This document shows positions 22,711-29,838 of a DNA stretch of 34,868 nucleotides, piece by piece (position 1 is the first letter of the stretch; each line of letters begins with the position of its first letter). The DNA is from Actinoplanes siamensis (lineage in GTDB: Bacteria > Actinomycetota > Actinomycetes > Mycobacteriales > Micromonosporaceae), in contig NZ_BOMW01000086.1 in the NCBI RefSeq assembly GCF_016862395.1, positions 1-34,868 on the forward strand. The letters run 5' to 3'. The notes under the pieces were generated by a model. The model did no database searches. It saw only the letters and a list, made by a program, of their open reading frames with translations, and was not told where the DNA came from. Both the position numbers and the translations under genes were made by a program.

Positions 22711-24171
22711 TCAGAAGATGCCTTCCGGGGCCTTGTCCAGTTCGGACTCCGGGGTGGCGGCCGGGTTGCTCGGAGCCGGAACCCCGCGGACGACCGCGCG
22801 GATCGCCGCCGCCACCGCCGGCGTGACCCGCGGGTCGAAGACGCTCGGAATGATCACCGTGGGGTTGAGCTTGTCCTCGCCGACGACGTCCGCGATCGCG
22901 CGCGCCGCGGCCAGGGCCATCTCCTCGGTGAACTCCTCCGCGCTGACGTCGAGCATGCCGCGGAAGACGCCGGGGAAGGCCAGCACGTTGTTGATCTGGT
23001 TGGGCTGGTCCGAGCGGCCGGTGGCGACGACCGCGGCGTGCTTGCGGGCCTCGCGCGGGTCGACCTCCGGGTCCGGGTTGGCCATCGCGAAGACGATCGA
23101 CCGGTCGGCCATCTTGGCGATGTCGTCGCCGGTCAGCAGGTTGGGCGCGGAGACGCCGATGAAGACGTCGGCGCCGGCGACGGCGCCGGGCAGGTCGCCC
23201 GAGTAGTTGGCCTTGTTGGTGTGGTCGGCCAGCCACTGCATCGACTCGTTCAGGCCGGGCATGCCGCGGTGCAGGGCGCCCTTCCGGTCGTACGCGATGA
23301 TGTCGCCCACGCCCTGGCGCATCAGCAGTTTCATGATCGCGGTGCCGGCCGCGCCGGCGCCGGAGACCACCACCTTGACATCCTCCATGCGCTTGCCGAC
23401 CACGCGCAGCGCGTTGGTGAGCGCGGCCAGCACGCAGATCGCCGTGCCGTGCTGATCGTCGTGGAAGACCGGGATGTCCAGCTGCTCGCGCAGCCGCGCC
23501 TCGATCTCGAAGCACCGCGGGGCCGCGATGTCCTCCAGGTTGATGCCGCCGTAGGCCGGGGCGATGGCCTTGACGATCTTGACGATCTCGTCGGTGTCCT
23601 GGGTGTCCAGGACCACCGGCCAGGCGTCCACGCCGCCGAACCGCTTGAAGAGCGCGGCCTTGCCCTCCATCACCGGCATGGCCGCGGCCGGGCCGATGTT
23701 GCCCAGGCCGAGCACGGCGGAGCCGTCGCTGACCACGGCCACGGTGTTGCGTTTGATGGTCAGCCGGCGGGCGTCCGCCGGGTTCTCCGCGATCGCCATG
23801 CAGACCCGGGCCACGCCCGGGGTGTACGCCCGGGACAGCTCGTCCCGGTTGCGCAGCGCGACCTTGGAGCTGACCTCGATCTTGCCGCCCAGGTGCAGCA
23901 GGAAGGTCCGGTCGGAGACCTTCCGGACGTCCACGCCGTCCTGTTCCTCGAGCTGCTTGACGACCTGGTCGGCGTGCGCCGAGTCCGCGGTGTCGCAGGT
24001 CAGGTCGACTACCACGTGGCTGGGGTCGGAGTCCACCACGTCCAGGGCCGTCACGATCGCGCCGGCCTCGCCGACGCAGGTGGTGAGACGGCCGATGGAC
24101 GACGCGTCCGCGGTAACGGCGATGCGGATCGTGATCGAGAATCCTGCGCTCGGCAGGCGGGTGGTCACCAC
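22711..24171 (-). CDS. NAD(P)-dependent malic enzyme with N-terminal ACT domain
   Basis: A 486-residue enzyme for oxidative decarboxylation of malate to pyruvate. Residues about 10-85 form an ACT regulatory domain (SITIRIAVTADASSIGRLTT), which usually binds an amino acid. The malic core follows, with the catalytic tyrosine in SRAYTPGV (Y116), lysine in MEGKAALFKRF (K171), metal site in FHDDQHGTA and dinucleotide loop VVSGAGAAGTAI. The absence of a phosphotransacetylase domain separates it from MaeB of E. coli. The GTG start at 24171 has a strong GGAGGG six bases upstream. Cofactor preference cannot be read reliably from sequence. Divergent from hflX. Confidence 0.93.
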   Translation of the reverse strand: MVTTRLPSAGFSITIRIAVTADASSIGRLTTCVGEAGAIVTALDVVDSDPSHVVVDLTCDTADSAHADQVVKQLEEQDGVDVRKVSDRTFLLHLGGKIEVSSKVALRNRDELSRAYTPGVARVCMAIAENPADARRLTIKRNTVAVVSDGSAVLGLGNIGPAAAMPVMEGKAALFKRFGGVDAWPVVLDTQDTDEIVKIVKAIAPAYGGINLEDIAAPRCFEIEARLREQLDIPVFHDDQHGTAICVLAALTNALRVVGKRMEDVKVVVSGAGAAGTAIMKLLMRQGVGDIIAYDRKGALHRGMPGLNESMQWLADHTNKANYSGDLPGAVAGADVFIGVSAPNLLTGDDIAKMADRSIVFAMANPDPEVDPREARKHAAVVATGRSDQPNQINNVLAFPGVFRGMLDVSAEEFTEEMALAAARAIADVVGEDKLNPTVIIPSVFDPRVTPAVAAAIRAVVRGVPAPSNPAATPESELDKAPEGIF

Positions 24172-24324
24172 GGTTTTCCCTCCGACGTTGGTGGGTGAGC
24201 AAACGAAATTGTCGCTCGGCCGGAATGTTCGATTGCTTTCGCGGTGGTTACTTATGAGTCAGCCACGGTTATGTGGATGCGCTCGCCCGCGTGACATGCC
24301 ACGATCGGGCGGAGGAGGTCACTT

Positions 24325-25737
24325 TTGCGAAACACCTACCAGACACCCGTCCTTGACGAGCCGGATCTGACGACCGGCGACCTCGAGCTCGAGGAGCGGC
24401 ACTCGCTCAGGCGGGTGGCCGGTCTTTCCACCGAGCTCACCGACATCACCGAGGTCGAGTACCGCCAGCTGCGACTGGAACGCGTCGTTCTGGTCGGCGT
24501 CTGGACCGAGGGCAGCGTCGAGGACGCGGAGAACTCGCTGGCCGAGCTCGCCCAACTCGCCGAGACCGCCGGTTCGCAGGTGCTCGAGGGCCTGATCCAG
24601 CGGCGCCGGCAGCCCGACGCGGCCACCTTCATCGGCCGCGGCAAGGTCGACGAGCTGCGTGACGCGGTCGTGGCCAGCGGCGCCGACACGGTCATCTGCG
24701 ACGGCGAGCTGTCCCCGTCCCAGCTGCGCAACCTGGAGCAGCAGACCAAGGTCAAGGTGGTCGACCGGACCGCTCTGATCTTGGACATCTTCGCCCAGCA
24801 CGCGAAGAGCAAGGAAGGCAAGGCCCAGGTCGAGCTGGCCCAGTTGCAGTACCTGCTGCCCCGACTGCGCGGCTGGGGTGAGTCGCTGTCCCGGCAGGGC
24901 GGTGGCGCCGGCGGTGGTTCCGGTGGCGGCGGCGTGGGCACGCGCGGTCCCGGTGAGACCAAGCTGGAGACCGACCGCCGGCGGATCAACCACCGCATCG
25001 CGCGCCTGCGGCGCGAGATCAAGGCGATGCGGACGGTCCGGGAGACCAAGCGCTCCCGCCGCCAGGCCAGCGGCACCCCCGCGGTGGCGATCGCGGGTTA
25101 CACGAACGCCGGCAAGTCCAGCCTGCTCAACCGGCTCACCGAAGCCGGCGTCCTGGTGGAGAACGCGCTGTTCGCCACCCTGGACCCGACCACCCGGCGC
25201 ACCTCGGCGGAGGACGGGCGGGTCTACACGCTCTCCGACACCGTCGGGTTCGTCCGGCACCTGCCGCACCAGATCGTCGAGGCGTTCCGTTCGACGCTGG
25301 AGGAGGTCGCCGAGGCCGATCTGGTGGTGCACGTCGTGGACGGCTCGCATCCCGACCCGGAGGGTCAGGTCAGCGCGGTCCGCGAGGTGCTCGGCGAGGT
25401 CGGCGCGGACCGGATCCCCGAGCTGTTGGTGATCAACAAGATGGACGCCGCCGACGAGGAGACCGTGCTGCGGCTCAAGCGGGCCTGGCCGGACGCCGTG
25501 TTCGTGTCGGCGCGATCGGGATCGGGCATCCAGGAGTTGCGGACGGCCATCGCGGAGCGCCTGCCACGCCCGGCGGTGGATCTGCGGATCCTGCTGCCGT
25601 ACGACCGGGGCGATCTGGTCGCCCGGGTGCACCGGACCGGTCAGGTGCTCTCCTCCCGCCATCTGGACGACGGCACTGAGCTGCGCGTCCTGGTGGATGA
25701 ACGGCTCGCGGCCGATCTGGAACAGTTCAGTTGCTGA
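24325..25737 (+). CDS. hflX: Ribosome-associated GTPase HflX
   Basis: A 470-residue GTPase that binds the 50S subunit and splits stalled or hibernating ribosomes. It has an N-terminal HflX domain (SQVLEGLIQRRRQPDAATFI, GRGKVDELRD), a Gly-rich loop (about 193-205) and a helical linker (GPGETKLETDRRRINHRI). The G domain follows, with G1 GYTNAGKSS (258-266), DTVGFVRHLPH as G3 and NKMD as G4. The start is a TTG at 24325, supported by GGAGGAGGT five bases upstream, unusually strong for this window. Typical length with a short N-terminal extension. It is divergent from the malic enzyme gene, which begins 153 bases away. Confidence 0.96.
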   Translation: MRNTYQTPVLDEPDLTTGDLELEERHSLRRVAGLSTELTDITEVEYRQLRLERVVLVGVWTEGSVEDAENSLAELAQLAETAGSQVLEGLIQRRRQPDAATFIGRGKVDELRDAVVASGADTVICDGELSPSQLRNLEQQTKVKVVDRTALILDIFAQHAKSKEGKAQVELAQLQYLLPRLRGWGESLSRQGGGAGGGSGGGGVGTRGPGETKLETDRRRINHRIARLRREIKAMRTVRETKRSRRQASGTPAVAIAGYTNAGKSSLLNRLTEAGVLVENALFATLDPTTRRTSAEDGRVYTLSDTVGFVRHLPHQIVEAFRSTLEEVAEADLVVHVVDGSHPDPEGQVSAVREVLGEVGADRIPELLVINKMDAADEETVLRLKRAWPDAVFVSARSGSGIQELRTAIAERLPRPAVDLRILLPYDRGDLVARVHRTGQVLSSRHLDDGTELRVLVDERLAADLEQFSC

Positions 25738-25840
25738 GAGTCACGTGTGAGGCGTGGCGAATTCAGACACCTGGTTACGTTTGACCAGGGTTGATCCACG
25801 CGTTACACCGATGGGTGACGCCGCATGCGACACTGTGCGG

Positions 25841-27697
25841 ATGCGGCGTCTCGTGTTCTCGATCGTGCTGGGCGTGGGCCTGGTGATGGTCGGTGGCACC
25901 GGCGCGTCTGCCGCTGACCCGACGCCGACGGCGACGGTCAGTGCGAAGGCGACGGCCGGTAAGAAGATTTGTCAGGTCAAGGACCCACTGCTGGACGAGC
26001 TCTCCGGCCTCGTCGCTACGAAGACCGGGTTCATCGCGATCAACGACAGCACGACTGACAGCCGCAAGAAGGTCTTCTTCCTCGACAGCAAGTGCACCAT
26101 CAAGAGCAAGAAGAACTTCAGTGGCGCCGGTCCGAAGGACACCGAGGACATGGTGCTCTCGCCGGACGGGAAGAACGTGTGGATCGCCGACACCGGCGAC
26201 AACGAGGTGCTCGAGGGCACCGGCGAGACCCGGCCGACGGTGGCGGTCTGGACGATGCCGGTCAGCGGCAAGACCGAGCCGGTCATCCACCGCCTCAGCT
26301 ACCCGGACGGGGACAAGCACGACGCCGAGGCGCTCCTGCTCGACGGTGACGGCCTGCCGATCATCGTGACCAAGGAGCTGGGCACGGCGGTCCTCTACAA
26401 GCCGGCCGCCGCGCTGAAGAACAACAACGACGCGGGCGTCCCGCTGAAGAAGGTCGGCGAGCTGGCGCTGCCGGCCACCGAGACCAAGAGCAACGCCTTC
26501 GCCAAGGTCTTCAACAAGGTGATCACCGGCGGTTCGGTCGCGCCCGGCGGTGATCGGGTGGTGCTCCGGACGTACACCGACGCCGTCGAGTTCGACGTCA
26601 AGAACGGTGACGTGCTGGCCGCGCTGAAGGGCGAGCCGCGGACCACCGGGCTGCCGGACGAGACGTTCGGCGAGGCGATCTCGTACAGCGCGGACGGCAA
26701 GACCTTCTTCACCGTCTCCGACATGAACGGGGATCACGACACCGCGAACTACATCCGGCAGTACGTGCCGGCCACCGAGGTGGCGGTCGTCTCGAAGAAC
26801 CAGTCCGGGGCCGGCGCGGCGGGCGACAAGTGGTACTCGAACCTGAGCGTGAGCGACATCACGAAGATGGTCGGCGGCGTCGGTGTGATCGGCCTCGTCC
26901 TCGTCGCGATCGGCGTGATCGGCATCGTCCGGTTCCGCAAGGCCAACCCGGCCGGGCCGACCGTCGACGAGGAGCCGAGCGGTTCGATCAAGAAAGCTGA
27001 TCCGGAGACCGAGCTGATCGGCGTCGGGTCCGGGCCGAAGCGTGGCGCCGCCTACGGCGGCGGCGGGAACGGCCCGGTCTACGGCGCCAAGTCCGGTGGT
27101 CCGTCCGGCGGCGGCCCGTCCGGGGGACAGCAGAAGCCCGGGGTGTACGGCGGAAGCCGCCCCGCGGGTCCCGCAGGCGCCGGTGCGCCCGGAAATTCGG
27201 GTGGTCACCCGCGCGGTCCGCAGCAGCCGCCCCGGGGTCCGCAGCAGCGCCCGGCTGCCCAGCCACCACGCCCCCAGCAGCAGCCCCGCCCGCCGCAGCA
27301 GCCGCAGCAGCGCGGTGGTCAGCAGCCGCCGCGCGGTCCGCAGCCGCCCCGGAGTCCGCAGCCACCGCAGCGTGGTGGGCAGCAGCCCGGTCGCGACGGC
27401 AGCGGCGGCGGCGCGGGCGTCTACGGCGGTGGCAACGGTCAGCAGCGGCCTCAGGGCGGCGGTCAGCAGCGGCCTCAGGGCGGTCAGCAGCGCCCGCAGG
27501 GCGGCGTGCAGCGCCCGCAGGCCAACGGTCAGCAGCGTCCGCAGGGCAACGGTCAGCGCCCGCAGGGCAGTGGTCAGCAGCGTCCGCAGGGCAATGGTCA
27601 GCGGCCACCGGGCGGTGGTCAGCCGCGCCAGCCGGGGACTTACGGCGGTGGCCGTCCCCCGCAGGGCCGGGACGACAACGGTTACGACCGCCGCTGA
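25841..27697 (+). CDS. Membrane-anchored beta-propeller-like protein with Pro/Gln/Gly-rich cytoplasmic tail
   Basis: A 618-residue protein. A signal peptide (about 1-25, ending GASAAD) is followed by an extracytoplasmic domain (about 40-320) with propeller-like strands (SGLVATKTGFIAIND, VWIADTGDNE, KTFFTVSDMNGDHD). One transmembrane helix (about 345-364) precedes a basic RFRK stop-transfer, and then a ~250-residue tail of QQRPQG-type repeats that should be cytoplasmic and disordered. The DTGDN motif is common in actinobacterial secreted propellers. ATG 25841 is chosen because it starts a proper signal peptide and GACACT ends exactly 6 bases before it (leaderless). The role is unknown; a cell-envelope sensor or scaffold is a guess. 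Confidence 0.8.
   Translation: MRRLVFSIVLGVGLVMVGGTGASAADPTPTATVSAKATAGKKICQVKDPLLDELSGLVATKTGFIAINDSTTDSRKKVFFLDSKCTIKSKKNFSGAGPKDTEDMVLSPDGKNVWIADTGDNEVLEGTGETRPTVAVWTMPVSGKTEPVIHRLSYPDGDKHDAEALLLDGDGLPIIVTKELGTAVLYKPAAALKNNNDAGVPLKKVGELALPATETKSNAFAKVFNKVITGGSVAPGGDRVVLRTYTDAVEFDVKNGDVLAALKGEPRTTGLPDETFGEAISYSADGKTFFTVSDMNGDHDTANYIRQYVPATEVAVVSKNQSGAGAAGDKWYSNLSVSDITKMVGGVGVIGLVLVAIGVIGIVRFRKANPAGPTVDEEPSGSIKKADPETELIGVGSGPKRGAAYGGGGNGPVYGAKSGGPSGGGPSGGQQKPGVYGGSRPAGPAGAGAPGNSGGHPRGPQQPPRGPQQRPAAQPPRPQQQPRPPQQPQQRGGQQPPRGPQPPRSPQPPQRGGQQPGRDGSGGGAGVYGGGNGQQRPQGGGQQRPQGGQQRPQGGVQRPQANGQQRPQGNGQRPQGSGQQRPQGNGQRPPGGGQPRQPGTYGGGRPPQGRDDNGYDRR
27431..27630 (+). repeat. Coding repeats in the QQRPQG tail
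   Basis: Seven or so copies of a GGTCAGCAGCGNCCNCAGGG-type block with unit lengths of about 18-24 bases, all in frame. Recent copies differ mainly at third positions, which points to selection on the peptide repeat. Confidence 0.75.
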
Positions 27698-27711
27698 GCT
27701 TCGAGCAGAGC

Positions 27712-27743
27712 CAGGGCCGGCATCCTCCGGGTTGCCGGCCCTG
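27712..27743. terminator. Bidirectional terminator between the propeller gene and lexA
   Basis: CAGGGCCGGCA (27712-27722) and TGCCGGCCCTG (27733-27743) form a perfect 11-bp stem with a 10-base loop, 15 bases after one stop codon and 33 bases from the other of two convergent genes. Confidence 0.8.
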
Positions 27744-27776
27744 TTCCGTCTCCCGCGCGGGCGTACCCCTGATCGC

Positions 27777-28571
27777 TCAGACTCGGCGCAGGACCGCGAC
27801 CACCCGGCCCATGATCGTGGCGTCGTCGCCCGGGATCGGGTCGAACGCCGGGTTGGCCGGCATCAGCCAGACGTGCCCGTCCCGCTGGCGGTAGCTCTTC
27901 ACCGTGGCCTCGCCGTCGATCATCGCGGCCACGATGTCCCCGGCCTCGGCGGTGGGCTGCTGGCGGACCACCACCCAGTCACCGTTGCAGATCGCGGCGT
28001 CGATCATCGAGTCGCCCTTGACCTCGAGCATGAACACCTCGCCCTCGCCGACCAGCTCGCGCGGCAGCGGGAAGAAGTCCTCCACGGCCTGCTCGGCCAG
28101 GATCGGCCCGCCGGCCGCGATCCGGCCGACCAGCGGCACGTAGGCCGGCTGGGGGCGGGCCGCCCGCAGCGCCTCGTCGTCGACCACCTCGCCGGGGGAC
28201 CGGACGTCGACGGCGCGCGGCCGGTTCGGGTCGCGGCGCAGGTAGCCCTTGCTCTCCAGGGCCTTCAACTGGTACGCCACGCTGGACGGCGAGACCAGCC
28301 CGACCGCCTCGCCGATCTCCCGGACGCTGGGCGGGTAACCGTACTTCTCGCCCCACTCGCGGATGAACTCGAGGATCCGCCGCTGCCGGGCGGTCAGATC
28401 GCTGGCGACCGGCTCGGCCAGGTTGCCGACCGGTGTGACCGAGCGCAGCTGCGGGGCGTCGGCCGAACGGGCCCGGCTCGGCGTGCGGCGGCGCATGGCG
28501 GCCGCGGCGCTCCCGGCCTCGGGCTCCCTGGTCGGTTGCTGCTGTCGGCTGGTGCGGTCGTCGGTCGACAC
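27777..28571 (-). CDS. lexA: SOS repressor LexA
   Basis: A 264-residue repressor of the SOS regulon. The N-terminal winged helix (about 59-122: TARQRRILEFIREWGEKYGY, then SPSSVAYQLKALESKGYL) is preceded by a ~55-residue charged, disordered extension. The C-terminal S24 peptidase domain has the autocleavage bond A153-G154 (RIAAGGPIL), nucleophile S188 (GDSMID) and general base K225 (TVKSYRQ). The GTG at 28571 is chosen for GGGAGG 6-7 bases upstream; a longer frame begins 45 codons earlier, inside the promoter. LexA boxes at 28699 and 28751-28806 imply autoregulation. RecA from the operon at 4910 would trigger its cleavage. Confidence 0.97.
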   Translation of the reverse strand: MSTDDRTSRQQQPTREPEAGSAAAAMRRRTPSRARSADAPQLRSVTPVGNLAEPVASDLTARQRRILEFIREWGEKYGYPPSVREIGEAVGLVSPSSVAYQLKALESKGYLRRDPNRPRAVDVRSPGEVVDDEALRAARPQPAYVPLVGRIAAGGPILAEQAVEDFFPLPRELVGEGEVFMLEVKGDSMIDAAICNGDWVVVRQQPTAEAGDIVAAMIDGEATVKSYRQRDGHVWLMPANPAFDPIPGDDATIMGRVVAVLRRV

Positions 28572-28698
28572 GTCGCCCTCCCTGTCGGCCAGTGCCAGTC
28601 GGCACGTGGTGCGTCGCGGAGCCGGACGCGCCGTGGGGACGGCGTTTGCCCGGCTGACCCCTCTTGACAGCAAACCGTAGTGGGATGGTCCGACATAT

Positions 28699-28714
28699 TC
28701 AAACATCTGTACGA
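28699..28714. promoter_or_regulatory. LexA box at the lexA promoter
   Basis: TCAAACATCTGTACGA matches 10 of 12 positions of TCGAAC-N4-GTTCGA. On the reverse strand it overlaps TTGAAT, which with a 17-base spacer and TACGGT forms a plausible lexA promoter. It is well placed for autorepression. Confidence 0.7.
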
Positions 28715-28750
28715 GGTTTTCCCGGCGTGTCGCTCCGGAAGACTGGCTTT

Positions 28751-28766
28751 TCGTACTCCCGTTCTG
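28751..28766. promoter_or_regulatory. LexA box A of the lexA-divergent small gene
   Basis: TCGTACTCCCGTTCTG, 9 of 12 consensus positions. Same TCGTAC/GTTCTG variant as the first recA box. Confidence 0.65.
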
Positions 28767-28774
28767 ATAGACCG

Positions 28775-28790
28775 TCGTACGGGCGTTCTA
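28775..28790. promoter_or_regulatory. LexA box B of the lexA-divergent small gene
   Basis: TCGTACGGGCGTTCTA, 9 of 12 consensus positions; it ends exactly where box C begins. Confidence 0.65.
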
Positions 28791-28806
28791 TCGAACGGGT
28801 GTCCGA
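28791..28806. promoter_or_regulatory. LexA box C of the lexA-divergent small gene
   Basis: TCGAACGGGTGTCCGA, 11 of 12 consensus positions, the best LexA box in the window. It ends 15 bases before the ATG at 28822, directly in front of the ribosome site. Confidence 0.8.
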
Positions 28807-28821
28807 GAGAGGGGAGCTGTC

Positions 28822-28962
28822 ATGGTCGTCACCGGTGGAGCTCGTCACGCCGCGCCGCCGCTGCGACTGACCCGGCGCGGCCGGGTGGTCCTCCTGGGAC
28901 TCTTCTTCGCCTTGGCGGCCCTCGCCAGCATTGTCTTGTTCACGACCGCTTCCGGTGGCTGA
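28822..28962 (+). CDS. 46-aa SOS-linked single-pass membrane protein
   Basis: An ATG with AGGGGAG 6 bases upstream opens a 46-codon ORF. A short basic cytoplasmic part (PPLRLTRRGR, 12-21) is followed by one hydrophobic helix (about 22-42, VVLLGLFFALAALASIVLF) and a four-residue end. Many actinobacteria carry, divergent from lexA, an SOS-induced membrane protein with such an N-terminus plus an extracellular LysM domain (Rv2719c/ChiZ in M. tuberculosis; DivS in Corynebacterium and YneA in Bacillus are functional analogues that block division). Here the LysM part is absent and no downstream frame restores it. Three LexA boxes lie directly upstream. Probable role, by inference: damage-induced division inhibitor. 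Alternative: a decaying remnant. Confidence 0.75.
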   Translation: MVVTGGARHAAPPLRLTRRGRVVLLGLFFALAALASIVLFTTASGG

Positions 28963-29058
28963 GCCCGGCGGCAAACGGTTTCCCGACGCGCCCGGTGATC
29001 GTGGCGTCACCCCAGCGTGTTGAGGTGCAAAATACGGCGCGTCGGCAGGTCTGTGAAC

Positions 29059-29087
29059 TTGCGTCGGCGTCCGCCGCGGCATAGCGT
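29059..29087 (+). promoter_or_regulatory. Promoter of nrdR-nrdJ
   Basis: TTGCGT (29059-29064), a 17-base spacer and TAGCGT (29082-29087). The NrdR box begins three bases after the -10, so bound NrdR would cover the transcription start. Confidence 0.6.
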
Positions 29088-29090
29088 CTT

Positions 29091-29106
29091 CCCCAACATC
29101 TAGTGG
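29091..29106. promoter_or_regulatory. NrdR box upstream of nrdR-nrdJ
   Basis: CCCCAACATCTAGTGG fits the NrdR-box consensus acaCwAtATaTwGtgt, including the conserved CAA...TAG core. A weaker half-conserved partner (TACACAGATGTAAGTC, 29108-29123) follows 17 bases on. Paired boxes are usual for NrdR targets; here the second is degenerate. Confidence 0.65.
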
Positions 29107-29121
29107 TTACACAGATGTAAG

Positions 29122-29130
29122 TCATCCACA
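29122..29130 (+). promoter_or_regulatory. DnaA-box-like 9-mer upstream of nrdR
   Basis: TCATCCACA fits (T/C)(T/C)(G/A)TCCACA and lies just after the NrdR box. DnaA is known to control nrdAB in E. coli; the link here is only suggestive. Confidence 0.35.
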
Positions 29131-29257
29131 GGTTGGGTTTTCACCTCCCCGGTTTTCCGCAGGTCCGGTCACAGCCACGCGATGGTCAAATCCATGCGAG
29201 GCTGTGCTTCGGCGTGTCCGGAACCAGGTCAGGGGTGGATCGAAGGGGGAGATCGCG

Positions 29258-29779
29258 GTGCGCTGCCCGTACTGCCGGCACGCCGACTCGCGTGTCGTGG
29301 ACTCGCGGGAGGCCGACGACGGTCAGCTGATCCGTCGCCGTCGCTCGTGCCCCGAGTGCGGCAAGCGCTTCACCACTGTCGAGGAGGCCGTCCTCGCGGT
29401 GGTCAAGCGCAGCGGCGTGACCGAGCCCTTCAGCCGGACGAAGATCATGAGTGGGGTGCGCAAGGCCTGCCAGGGCCGGCCCGTCGACGAGGACTCCATC
29501 GCGCTGCTCGCGCAGCGGGTGGAGGAGACCGTCCGGGCCCGCGGCGCCGCGGAGATTCCGAGCCACGAGGTCGGCCTGGCGATTCTCACGCCCTTGCGTG
29601 AACTCGACCAGGTCGCCTATCTGCGGTTCGCCAGCGTCTACAAGTCCTTCGACTCGCTGGACGAGTTCGAGAGGGAGATCGCCGCGCTGCGTGACGAACC
29701 GCCCGTCCGGGAAGCCGGGACGCGGCACGCCGTCGCGCCGCGGTCCGGTGGCGGGCGCGCACCCAAGATCAACGGCTGA
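29258..29779 (+). CDS. nrdR: Ribonucleotide-reductase repressor NrdR
   Basis: A 173-residue repressor of ribonucleotide reductase genes. It has an N-terminal zinc ribbon with C3, C6, C31 and C34 (MRCPYCRHAD and CPECGKRF) and an ATP-cone domain (about 46-136: VKRSGVTEPFSRTKIMSGVR) that senses ATP/dATP. The last 25 residues are a variable tail. GTG 29258 is chosen because it starts the zinc ribbon and GGGGGAG lies 7 bases upstream. Co-directional with nrdJ, 59 bases apart, and behind a NrdR box, so it represses itself and nrdJ. Confidence 0.97.
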   Translation: MRCPYCRHADSRVVDSREADDGQLIRRRRSCPECGKRFTTVEEAVLAVVKRSGVTEPFSRTKIMSGVRKACQGRPVDEDSIALLAQRVEETVRARGAAEIPSHEVGLAILTPLRELDQVAYLRFASVYKSFDSLDEFEREIAALRDEPPVREAGTRHAVAPRSGGGRAPKING

Positions 29780-29838
29780 TCACCCGGCCGGCACAGAGCT
29801 ACACCTGTCAGCGGTACTACGAGGGGGAGCACATTCTT

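Noticed and set aside
22387..24198. 603-codon forward frame across the malic enzyme gene
   Set aside because: It is antisense to the malic enzyme, whose motifs are complete; no independent coding evidence.
24225..24235. LexA half-site (GTTCGA) between the malic enzyme gene and hflX
   Set aside because: The left half is missing at the correct 4-base spacing, so it is not a LexA box.
28963..29084. Frameshifted LysM domain after the 46-aa SOS protein
   Set aside because: All three forward frames were read; none contains a LysM-like sequence, so a simple frameshift does not restore the longer protein.
28963..29257. Cobalamin riboswitch upstream of the B12-dependent reductase
   Set aside because: No B12-box-like sequence or long paired structure is seen; the space is occupied by promoter, NrdR box and a DnaA-like site.
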